This document shows, piece by piece, positions 31,017 to 40,200 of a DNA stretch of 64,000 nt. The position numbers and the translations under genes were made by a program. Location of the stretch: the NCBI GenBank assembly GCA_004431415.1, contig QPMI01000280.1:1-64000 (forward strand), written 5' to 3'. The notes beneath the pieces were generated by a model that worked only from the letters and a program-made list of their open reading frames with translations, did no database searches and was not told the DNA's origin. Numbering within the stretch: the first letter of the stretch is position 1; every line of letters begins with the position of its first letter. The DNA comes from Cyanophora paradoxa (lineage: Eukaryota > Glaucocystophyceae > Cyanophorales > Cyanophoraceae).

Positions 31017-32215
31017 CCACACGTGAGTGTGGGCTTGTTCTACGGCTTCGGGTCATATTACAGGAGATTTATTAAAAACTTCGCAAAAATATGTGAACCT
31101 TTGACTGGCCTGCTTCGGTCTGGCATCGACTGGACCTGAGGAAAGGAGCAACAGTCAGCTTTCGAAGAGCTTCGACGGAAGTTGACGGAGGCACCTGTTC
31201 TCCGCTATCCGGATTTCGAGAAGAAATTCATCTTGCAGACCGACGCTTGCAAGTACGGACTCGGTGCAGTCCTGAAGCAGAAGGACGATCAGGGGAACGA
31301 ATACATCGTCGCTTGCGCGAGCCGATCAACGGGCCGCCACGAGAAAAATTACAGTGTACCGGAACTGGAGGCGCTGGCAGTTGTCTGGGCCGTGACGGAC
31401 GTGTACCGCCCGTACCTCGAGTTGCGGCCGTTCACTCTGCGGACGGATCACGAGCCGCTCAAGACGTTCCTCAAGCTGACTTACGAGCTGAACGGAGCAA
31501 AGGGTGGTCGGATCACTCGCTGGGTCATGAAACTGAGCAAGTTTCAGTTCGACGTGGAGTACATCAAGGGCAAGACAAACCTCGATGCCGATGCACTCTC
31601 ACGACTCTGGATCCTCTACTACGGTCAACGCGACGTTGGCACGCAGACGGAGGGTTCAACTGCGCAAATTCAGATCAGCGCTGTGCGGGAATTCAAGCAG
31701 ACAGCGGCCGAGGAGAGGGCCCTTGCCTGCAAGATCATTGCCGCCCTGTGGGAGAAGCGGGCCGCGAAGACTGGCAAGAAGGCGAGCTCGCCGCCGACTC
31801 TCCAGCAGCTGGCGAAGGAGGCGCACATCGCCAAGCTCGCGGCCGGCGGCGGCGACAAGCGTGCAATCGAGCGCATCCTCTCGAAGGAGCAGCTGCGGGC
31901 GGAAGACCCGTCAGCGAAAACGGCACCTCCAGTCGTGGCGGCGACACGGATGTCGTACCTGTACGACCGCGGTGTCCGGAAGCTGCCGGCTCGGGAGCAC
32001 GAGAAGATGGTGGAGGAGATTCGGGCCGCAGTAGCCCGTCTGCATTCGAAATCGAAGGTCAGCTGCCCTGGATTCGAGGCCACATGCAAACGAGTGGCAG
32101 CGCACTTGAAGAAGGACTTGTTCGGTGGCGACGTCATCAACCGCACCTGGTTCCATCGCATCGTCCGCGACGTGATTGGCAACTGCCGGATCTGCGTGGC
32201 GGCGCGCGAGCTGAG
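31017..32215 (+). pseudogene. Gypsy 2 RNase H and start of integrase zinc finger
   Basis: Resumes reverse transcriptase coding with FGSYYRRFIKNF, then RNase H motifs: LQTDACKYGLGAVL, LEALAVVWAV, LRTDHEPLK and GKTNLDADALSRL. A TGA at 31,137-31,139 occupies a likely Trp position (DWT-x-GKEQQ). The frame continues to H..C..C residues (WFHRIV..NCRIC) of the integrase zinc finger and then loses similarity at about 32,215, the junction with PLV copy B. The catalytic integrase core is absent. Confidence 0.85.
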
Positions 32216-32417
32216 CTATACGCCATTACTCCGCACGTTTAAACTTCCGAGATCCAGCGTATCCAATCGGATTTATTACGATATTCAGTGTATCCAATCG
32301 ATCTAATCGAGAAACTCAGTATTCTCAGTATTGCAATCGACGAGATTCCCGATATCCTTCAATCGATAAAATCTAAACCATTCTCAGTCTGAAAATAAAA
32401 ATAATCCGCTTCAATTC
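32216..32417. other. Non-coding left end of PLV copy B
   Basis: AT-rich, with TCCAATCG and CTCAGTAT short repeats. ATCTAATCGA at 32,301-32,310, followed by CTCAGT, resembles 10,567 onward in copy A. This is consistent with decayed terminal inverted repeats of the element. Confidence 0.4.
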
Positions 32418-32738
32418 ATGCAAAAAATGAAAGAGTTTAAAACTATTATCACATCGATCTACAAAATGACCACCATTATACCAGATAACGTAAGAGAGAT
32501 ACTACAAGAGATTACAACAACTCCAAATGAAGAGCAAGCAAACGCAATTTTAGAGAGAACCGCTAAGAGTATTGGTTTAGATGTTAGCAAACTACCCAAT
32601 AAATTTAAAAAAGAAATCATGAAAGACTTCTTTTCTTCCATGGAAACTATCGACACATCCAAATGCTCAAAAATATTAGAAAAACGACATGATGCAAACC
32701 ATGCACGGGAGAAATTACGCAGAAAGCATGGTTTCTAA
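32418..32738 (+). CDS. Hypothetical PLV protein, 106 residues
   Basis: Open frame from ATG 32,418; an alternative start at 32,466 (MTTIIPDN) would give 90 residues. It is Lys/Glu rich and predicted helical by composition (EEQANAILERTAK, KFKKEIMKDFF), with no recognised family. AT-rich codon use agrees with the other PLV genes, and a TTTTAAG/CTTAAAA hairpin follows the stop at 32,768-32,785. No counterpart is seen in copy A, which lacks this end. Confidence 0.55.
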   Translation: MQKMKEFKTIITSIYKMTTIIPDNVREILQEITTTPNEEQANAILERTAKSIGLDVSKLPNKFKKEIMKDFFSSMETIDTSKCSKILEKRHDANHAREKLRRKHGF

Positions 32739-32767
32739 GTTTTAGCTTGATGCAAAAATTGATTGAA

Positions 32768-32785
32768 TTTTAAGAATGCTTAAAA
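32768..32785 (+). terminator. Hairpin downstream of the 106-residue gene
   Basis: TTTTAAG-AATG-CTTAAAA, a 7-bp stem with a 4-nt loop, 29 nt after the stop codon. It is AT-rich, so chance is not excluded. Confidence 0.35.
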
Positions 32786-32812
32786 AGAAGTAGTAGAAAT
32801 CGAAATATCACA

Positions 32813-33053
32813 ATGGGTTGGGAAAAGCGCAAAAGGGACGTTAAAGAATGTGGATGTCACACAGTATGTGAAGTTCATGACTTTTTTAACGATGAAAGGG
32901 AATCGTATCGCGTTTATTGCGAAAAGCACAAACCGAAAACCAAGTAGTCTTAAAGAGGGCATCGCGACGATTCCGAATCTTTTTTCAGAATCGAAAACGG
33001 AGCTGTTGGTGAAGAGTTACAGCAGTTTGTATGAATTTCGTCGAAATTTGTAG
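32813..33053 (+). pseudogene. Small zinc-finger-like PLV gene, probably frameshifted
   Basis: From ATG 32,813 a 44-codon frame (stop TAG 32,945-32,947) encodes Cys/His pairs in KECGCHTVCEVH and YCEKHK, a plausible zinc site. In the +1 frame coding-like sequence continues (LKEGIATIPNLFSESKTELL) to a TAG at 33,051-33,053, directly before a hairpin. One gene broken by an indel near 32,940 is the simplest reading; two overlapping small genes are possible. Function unknown. AAAATTGA lies 51 nt before the start. Confidence 0.5.
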
Positions 33054-33054
33054 T

Positions 33055-33080
33055 CGGCTTGTCGATTAAACGTCAAGCCG
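33055..33080 (+). terminator. Hairpin at the end of the small zinc-finger-like gene
   Basis: CGGCTTG and CAAGCCG form a 7-bp stem around a 12-nt loop that begins one base after the TAG at 33,051. A similar GGCTTGTCG..CAAGTC repeat follows directly downstream. Confidence 0.5.
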
Positions 33081-33511
33081 TATCAGGCTTGTCGTTTTTA
33101 AGTCAAGTCTCAATCGCATTTTCCGGTATCCCCCGTTTCGCCTTATGAATGGAACTTTCGCTTTTTAGGTATCCCCCGTTTCGCCTCTGACATCTTCCCC
33201 CCATCGTCCTGAAATCATCCCCCCATTGTCCTGAAATCATCCCCCCATCGTCCTGAAATGTCCGAAATTCCCATAACATATATACCGCATATAATACACA
33301 ACCTCCGACATATATACGTCATAAATACCTAAAACCTCCGAATTCCCGGTTTGATCATACGGAATTTCCGGTGAAAAAAGTGTATATATATGTGCATATA
33401 TACATCGTCGTTTCGCGTGTCGGCATCTTCAAAACCTCGTAACTCTTCACCAGATCATCACCTATTCAATCTAAAACCGTCGCCGGAATGCTCATTTAAA
33501 GCGCTTTACAA
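33081..33511. other. Non-coding PLV copy B segment with short direct repeats
   Basis: Holds GGTATCCCCCGTTTCGCCT twice (33,126 and 33,169) and about three copies of a 22-bp unit containing ATCCCCCCATCGTCCTGAAA (33,191-33,260). AT-rich sequence with TATATA tracts follows. No gene is supported. TAAAGCGCTTTA, a 12-bp palindrome, lies at 33,497-33,508 just past the ATPase stop on the minus strand. Confidence 0.6.
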
Positions 33512-33908
33512 CTATACCGTAATCGTAGTGGGTTCATTACTAATTCTTACTGATTCTCTCTTTTTTATCGCTCGTCTCTTAACAAACTTGCGAAACGCTT
33601 TCAAATCATCATCTGTTATTATTGCACGGTCTGTGTATACTTTGATGTCATACCCTTGTAATCCAGTTATGACGGTCTGATAGTTGTAACCCCAAAGTCT
33701 TCTTGTCCAATCCACCATTATATTCATCAAATGCACAATTAAACTCTTTTTCGTTCCCAAGAATATTGAAAAATACCACAAATTCCACGTTACGACGAAT
33801 GGTAGTAGAAATAGAGCATATACGTTGGACATTGAAAATAACCGTGATACCATAATGTCTTCCGCTCGTTACCAGTTTGGATAACACAGCCGAATTATGC
33901 ATATCCAA
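33512..33908 (-). pseudogene. Packaging ATPase (A32/FtsK-HerA type), C-terminal fragment
   Basis: The segment LVTSGRHYGITVIFNVQ followed by TTIRRNVEFVVFFNILG matches the conserved end of viral genome-packaging ATPases, where (S/G)RHYxITVI..Q follows the Walker B strand. The Walker A and B region itself is missing: the gene is cut at about 33,909, close to repeat R. A frame change near 33,740 separates this motif from a second open stretch ending at 33,512 (TAG). A perfect palindrome follows 4 nt after the stop. In an intact virus it would pump DNA into the capsid. Confidence 0.7.
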
Positions 33909-33932
33909 ATTAGATCAATTTTTAACGTCCTG

Positions 33933-34783
33933 GCTCCCCTAAGACGACCGCTCTCCCGTGGGCGTCGTGCGAAATCGAATTTCCCTCTGCATCAATTCCG
34001 GTACTTAACCTCCGACAAACACAGTCCAGGTCCGAAGGTGGGACCCGGTCCCGCCCGGTTCCGCGACGAAACTGCGCCAAGCACGCCCCAGAACGATACA
34101 GAATGCCGCGCGAGGGCGAGCGCATCGCCGCAAGCTCGATTTCGGGCGGCCTCGAGCTCGACGCTCCAGTGCGAAGAGTCGGCCGAAAATTTGATCCAGC
34201 CGGTCCCGCAACGTCCCGCGACGCGCGCAATCGATGCGTACGGACGCGCATAGACATAGCAGGGCCTGCGCACCCCCGAAATCCGCTTTTCGGAGCCGGA
34301 ATAGCGCACGAAGGCTCCGGCGGCAAAAATTCGATCCTGCACAGGCCCCGACATCTTTCCCCGCGCGCACGCCGCGGCGCATGCGCGGAACAATAGTATA
34401 AGTATTTGAGATGTAGACGAAGCATTCTGCACGCTTTGCAGGTGCGCTGGGCCGCGAGGACCCAGCCGACCCCAAAAATTCGATCCTGGGCGGACCTGTG
34501 CATCTTTCCGCGCGCCCTCGCGTGCTCACCCATGCCCATCGCTACCTAGTATTAATTTGAGATCTATACGAAGCCTTCCGCAATCTCTGTGGCGGGGACA
34601 GAGCACGAGAATCCAGCCGACCCTAAAAATCAGATCCTGGCCACGCCTGCACATCTTTCCGCGCGCCGTCGCCTCCGCGCCGCAGCCCTCCGCATTGATG
34701 CTATATGCATTCGAGATTCTGTTTAAGCGGTTCGCAAGCTCTGCGCATGCATATGCGCCTGGCTGCGAACCTCGCCCCTCCCG
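33933..34783. repeat. Dispersed repeat R, copy 2 (851 bp)
   Basis: Full-length relative of 29,319-30,163, in the same orientation, starting GCTCCCCTAAGACGA and ending ACCTCGCCCCTCCCG. The internal sub-repeats are kept. It sits directly beside the truncated packaging ATPase, so it or neighbouring DNA marks the break in PLV copy B. Confidence 0.85.
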
Positions 34784-37185
34784 GGCCTCCGGATCCCCCC
34801 CAACAATTGCAATATATTAATATGAAATTAATCTCCTCTCAATTGCAATCTGCTCCACCAGTTGAAACCAAGCATTACCGGTCCAACTCCTCCCCTAATT
34901 ATAATAAGCTATCGGACCAGCCTGGCAGCATGGCCCGGCAGCCAGCCAGCTGTTCAGCCAGGCCGCTGGCAGTGCGCATGCGCCAAGCCTACCGTGCACG
35001 TGCCTACTCGCCAAGGAGCGCGTCGATCCGCTCCATGCGGCCAGGGCGCCCGGCCTCCCTCCGAACAACATTATATAATTATTCTCCGAGCGATGTAAAT
35101 TAATGTGACTCCAGTAGACTAGAGGCTGTGGCCGGAAATTCACCAAAAACAAAACACTAGGCCTAGGCTGGGGAGTGCTTACTATTAAATATTCCTCCGA
35201 GGCTCGCCGGCGAGTCGCCGGTAGGCAGTACTTACTACCGCGGTAATTTGCTGCTGAGAATTCGAAGTCGCGCCATACAGTACCGTCTGAAATTACTTAA
35301 AAAGCTTCCCCGTACAATTGCAAGCCTCAAAGTTTTAAACCCGCGTTAATTTCGTACTGCGGTATTTCGGTCAGAGGACGCCCATTTTTGAAACCGCGTT
35401 AATTAACGCGCAGTAATTTAGTGCCCGACGGTATTTCAGACTAGCCGACTCGGGCACGACCAGCTATATATAGTGGACCGCCGGACCTGCCGCTGGCTGC
35501 CATGCAATGGCATGCATATCGCCAGCTTCCCAGCTTCCATGCATATCCCTACTGATTCGCCAGCTGGCCAGCTTCCAGCCAGACAGGTCAACGGTCAGAC
35601 AGGTTAAAAAAAGATCTTGAGAACGCGAAAAGGCCATTAACAGAAGATCTTGTCAAATCTTGAATAAAAAAAAGATCTACCGAAACCAAAACGGCGCCAT
35701 TGCCCAATCCACCGTGCATGTACATCGATACATATAGACGAATGGATGCACAGACTAACACAGTCATACACTACTAGTAGTGTAGAGCTTATGCTAGTGT
35801 TGATCGACACATAATCTACCTTCCAATTCACAAAAGATTTTGCGGATCTCACTGATTCAGATCTAGAGTCTTAGCTATAGCGAATCTCGAGATTCTCGAC
35901 GTTCGCGACTCGGCGATGACCGCAAACGCTATAGCTATATATCTCGTACTGACTGCCACTACCAGGGCCCGGCGTTTCTCGCTGTTGCGGCACTACGTAG
36001 CGAGAAATTAAGGACGCGTAGCAGATATTGAAAAACCGCTAGAGGCAAGATCGGAAGCTCGGCGCTTGCGTGCAGCTCAAGCTTGCGTGTAGCTTACGCG
36101 GCTGAGGAAAACCGCGTAGCCCCGGAGCTCCCAGCGCCGCGATTGGCTGCCAGGCTGCTCGCGTAACGCGTAGCTTGCGGCTGTAGCTTAGGCGCGGAAC
36201 CTTAATCTTCAAATTAGGGTTCCGCGCGTAAGCAAAATTGCTTACACTCCGTTACGAAATTACCTTTTCCTTGATATCGCTCTACGTAGCTTAATTCGTA
36301 AGCGCTACGTAAGGCCTTACGCGCAAGGCCGCCATACATTTTGGCGACAGCGAGAAACGGCCCTGCCAGGCCGAGCCTCGGAGGCTGGACCGTCGCACGC
36401 CGCACTGCGGCATTTCGAAAGCGCGAATTCGAAATGCCGCAGTGCCAGCAAGCCTAAGCCGCCAGCTCCAGTTCCCGGCGGCCAGACACTCGCACGCAGT
36501 GCCAGCCGACTCCCGCCTGCAGATCTGGCCAGCAACAACGCTAGCTAGCTACGACTCTTGCACGCCACTGGGCCAGCCTGGCAGTGCTCGCGATCGTGCC
36601 ACGGTGCCGCAGTGCTAGCCTATAGTACCGTATACTAGCCTAGTAGCAACATCGACGCCAGAGCGCGCAAGCAGTAATTGCCAGGGAGCTTAAGCAGACA
36701 GTGCGTGGTCAGGCTGGCCATGGCTAGCGCCCGATCGGGGGCCTGGACAGCTACTAGACTATAGCTAGCTACGAATCTTGCACGTTACCCTAGTACTACG
36801 GTAGTGCTCGTGCTATAGCTAGTCTAGCATACGTACCTGCATGGCCGCCTCATCCCGCAAGCAGTAAGTGGCCAGATTAGCCTATACTAGCAAGATCGGC
36901 GCCGGATCGCGCGAGCAGTAACTGCCAGGAAGCTTAAGCAGACAGTGCCATGTCAGGCTGGCTAGCACCCGATCATACGTACCTGCATGGCCGCCTGATC
37001 GCGCAAACAGTAAGTGTGACGAGCTTAACCAGACAATGCCAGATTAGGCTGGCTAGCTCGCCGGCTTCACACCAGAATTTACTATCGCCGCGCTGCGCAG
37101 ACCGCGGTCAACGTCAATGTACACGCACGACTGCGTTGACAATTCACCCATACGTACACGTACATATACGTACGTGTTGACAGCG
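34784..37185. other. Unassigned mosaic rich in fold-back sequences
   Basis: 2.4 kb without a supported gene. Notable structures: a CGCGTTAATTAACGCG palindrome at 35,395; GCGCGGAACC/GGTTCCGCGC at 36,192-36,227; an 18-bp stem at 36,402-36,419/36,428-36,445; and diverged repeats from about 36,541 to 37,065 sharing CTAGCTAGCTACGA, AGCTTAAGCAGACAGTGC and ACGTACCTGCATGGCCGCC. This looks like piled-up non-autonomous transposon remnants. Confidence 0.6.
36402..36445. repeat. 18-bp stem inverted repeat
   Basis: GCACTGCGGCATTTCGAA at 36,402-36,419 is the exact reverse complement of 36,428-36,445, with an 8-nt loop. It is a strong fold-back, possibly the core of a miniature element. Confidence 0.9.
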
Positions 37186-37221
37186 ACTCCCTTGAACGTA
37201 TATATATACGTTCAAGGGAGT
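37186..37221. repeat. 36-bp perfect palindrome
   Basis: ACTCCCTTGAACGTA and its reverse complement flank a short TA core, giving a fully self-complementary 36-mer. It lies just before the Helitron coding region, and a T-run ending in TTTTCAG follows it. Confidence 0.95.
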
Positions 37222-40200
37222 TGATGTATATTTTTTTTTCAGGATAGCCCAATTCTTGGGCGGTGGTTTTATTCTCAGACCACTGACTTCAACGTATGCA
37301 CTACTGGTTCGGAATGGGCCGAACTCTGGGTCAGCTCATGACCTGTGGCCGGTACACAGGGATAGGCGCTTCGACGCTAACTCTAAGCGTTCAGTGTGGC
37401 CTTGGGGGAGAGCTTGGGCGGGGTGTCCTTCTTGGGCTCGCGTTGGCGGTACGTGGATCAGCGACTACGAGCACCCGAATGAGCTACTGCACGACGTAAT
37501 TGACGCAATCGCAAAGAAGCGGAGTAAATTTCCGCAGTTTCTCGAAGCGCTGAAGGACGCTATCATCGACATGCTGTACAGTGTGTTAATTTCAATTCGA
37601 TTATGTCCATTTCGCCATTAATGCTCTCCGCAGCTCTGTACCAGCCGATGGTGCCATGCGATTGCTGCGGCGTCCGTGACTACATCGACGATCTCTACCC
37701 CGAGACGCACCCGAACATATTGAAGCCCCACGGGATCGACGACGCCGCGATGCGGCGCATTCAGGAGACGGAGGATTACATGCACAAGCTGGAAACCGGA
37801 ACATCGAAACCGCGGAAACCGTTGCTGTGCGCAATGTGCCACAGACATCGCGCAGAGCAAGGTGTCGATATCTGTGGGCTTTCGAAAGAGGTCCGAGTCA
37901 GTCTCTACCACTCTCCAGTATGTTCACTGACTATCCCCGCACAGAACGGCATCCACCCGACACCACCGTCGGAAGATCTCACCCGGGAGGCAGCAGGCCT
38001 CACGTTTCCAGAGGCTGTCGAATGCAGTCCTGCCGTGTCGTTCGTGAACATCGCAACCACGCGCATCGGTCGGCAGCAGGCCGCGCACCCGAAGGTCACC
38101 ATGGTTTACTCGCAGCCCGCCGAGCTCGTTGAATCGATGAAGCCCCTCGCGCCGGGAGACGCTATGATGTACGTGAACATGGAGAAGCCGACGGCGCCCG
38201 GACACGACCGCAAGTTCACGAACTTCTGGGAGTTCAGCACTTCCAAGGTGAGAAGCGTCATGAAGCTGCTCGTCGCGGCCGGCAACAAGTGGTACCAGAA
38301 ATGCGGATTCGACAAGCTCGACGACGCCTACTGGGAGAAGGCCACTGCCGACGCAGAGAACTGGAAAGCGGACCTCGCTGACGAAGAGCAGCACGACCGC
38401 ACCCCTGCACCGCCGCGAGTCGCCCGCAAACGTGGACGCCAGCCTCACGTTCCCGGAACCGGAGAATCGGTGGACCTGACAGCAGTACCGCACGCGGCGA
38501 CGGGAACCGAGTCAGCTACCAGCGACGAGGAGACCGAAGTTTCGGAAGAACCCGAAGTGCACGACGACGTTGGATACGAAATCGCCAGCTCCGGAGCCCG
38601 TCGCCTGTTGACCGACGTAGGAGATCCCGTGTTGAAGCAGTTCATGGAGTCGTCGTTGAAGCTCGCAATGACAGCACGTCCTCCTCTGCCAACGGCAAAG
38701 CCGGAGGTCGGGCCAACACGTGACGCGTCAACAGCAAGGTCGACACGTGACACCGGATCCGAGGACGAAGCCGACGACGCGCCCAGATTCGCCCCTCCCG
38801 ATCTCGTGGACCTCGACAAGCTCGCGCAGATCAACAACAAGGACGTCGACGAGTTCGTGCAGCTTGCACGTGCTACGGCGCACGACGTCGATACAGAGGC
38901 CGCAGTGTACAGCGACCCCACCGGATTCGACATGCCTCAACAGCCGGCAACGCCCGCAGTCGTGCAGTCCGAGTATCACCACAGGCTCGTCGACGTTGCC
39001 ACAGCGTTCGGCGAAGATGTTGCCGAACGTACTCGCACGTTGCCGATCCTCGATCGCGTCCACTTAAATTTCAGCAAGGGTGCAGAGTACTGCACAGCCC
39101 CATTTCCATTTGCGTTTCCAGACGGTGAGCACTGTGCACCGGCACCGTCGTCGATTTGTGATTTCGTGCAGACGGACATTGACCCTTTCTGAACGCAGGC
39201 CGGCACGGACGGATAGGCGACCCTGCAGACCCTCTCGATCAACGCAAAGTACCGCTGTCGATCAGCAAGTACAACAAGTGGTTCCTGCTGTCCGACAAGG
39301 CGCGCGCCCTTGTCGCCGACATCGGATTCTTCTTCGTCCAGGCGACGGATTATCTCAACCTCAAGGCTTACCAGAAGAGCAACTGTGCAATTCAGAGTCT
39401 CGAGCTCGACAAGTTGGAGGCGGCCGGTCACCCGGTGACGGCCGTGCACGTCATGGACCACCTCACCACCGCCGTCGATGACCCCGACGTTACCGTAGAC
39501 TTTGTTAAGCGCCACCTCGTCCGTGCGACGCTGAATGCGGTGAGTCCGCAGCACACCCTTGACAACAATTTGCACATTATTTCCTGACGCGCCCATCTCC
39601 AGGTGCCGGGATCGCACCAGCATCTCGAGACCGGTCACGGCCAGCTCATTGCTGCCGCACAGACGTACGGCCCGCCGCAGATATGGTACACTATGAGCTT
39701 CAACGATCACGGTGACGCGAGTCTGTACAGAGCCATCGACCGCGAGAGGTTCCACAACCAGGCCGCAATCGATGCACTAAGCGCAAACGAGAAGGACGCG
39801 ATCCTGAACTCGGAGTCCGGAATCGTTGTCCGTCACTATCAGCGGCGCTGGAACGCGTTGATCGAGCTGATGTACTCCGAAGGCGCGAGGGCGATGTTCG
39901 GCGGTTACAAGATGACAGGTCATTTCATCCGTCACGGCGAGCAGCAGCGGCGGACCTTGCATGGGCACCTCATCGGCTGGTGCGAAGGCATGCCTATGTA
40001 CGACACGTGCGAGAAGCAGCACATGAAAGACTACCTCGAATTCTTTGACAGCATCGTCAAGGCGGAGATCCCTCGACCTCCAAAGCCCGACGACCCAGCC
40101 GTCCAGGACAACCTTCACGTGCCGGATGCCCTTCGACATGATTGGGCGACCGCGTTTCTCCGGAAGGTCATCCTCACGTTCAACATTCACCGACACAGCG

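Larger units (their letters stand above)
25740..32215 (+). mobile_element. Decayed Ty3/Gypsy-type retroelement 2 with nested insertion
   Basis: Plus-strand, GC-rich gag-like, protease, reverse transcriptase and RNase H regions. The reverse transcriptase is interrupted by a 1,924-bp inverted-repeat insertion (29,093-31,016). Coding is lost at a zinc-binding stretch (~32,190) just before the integrase core, where AT-rich PLV copy B begins. Four in-frame TGA codons break pol. No long terminal repeats were recognised. Confidence 0.85.

Noticed and set aside
27767-31139. TGA reassigned to Trp in the host code
   Set aside because: The copy A small PLV gene ends with TGA exactly where copy B ends with TAA, and long genes here use TGG for Trp, so TGA acts as stop; mutation in a decayed retroelement is simpler.
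32755-32762. AAAATTGA, the mimivirus early promoter motif, 51 nt before the small zinc-finger-like gene
   Set aside because: A single occurrence in AT-rich DNA; not found at comparable positions before the other PLV genes examined.
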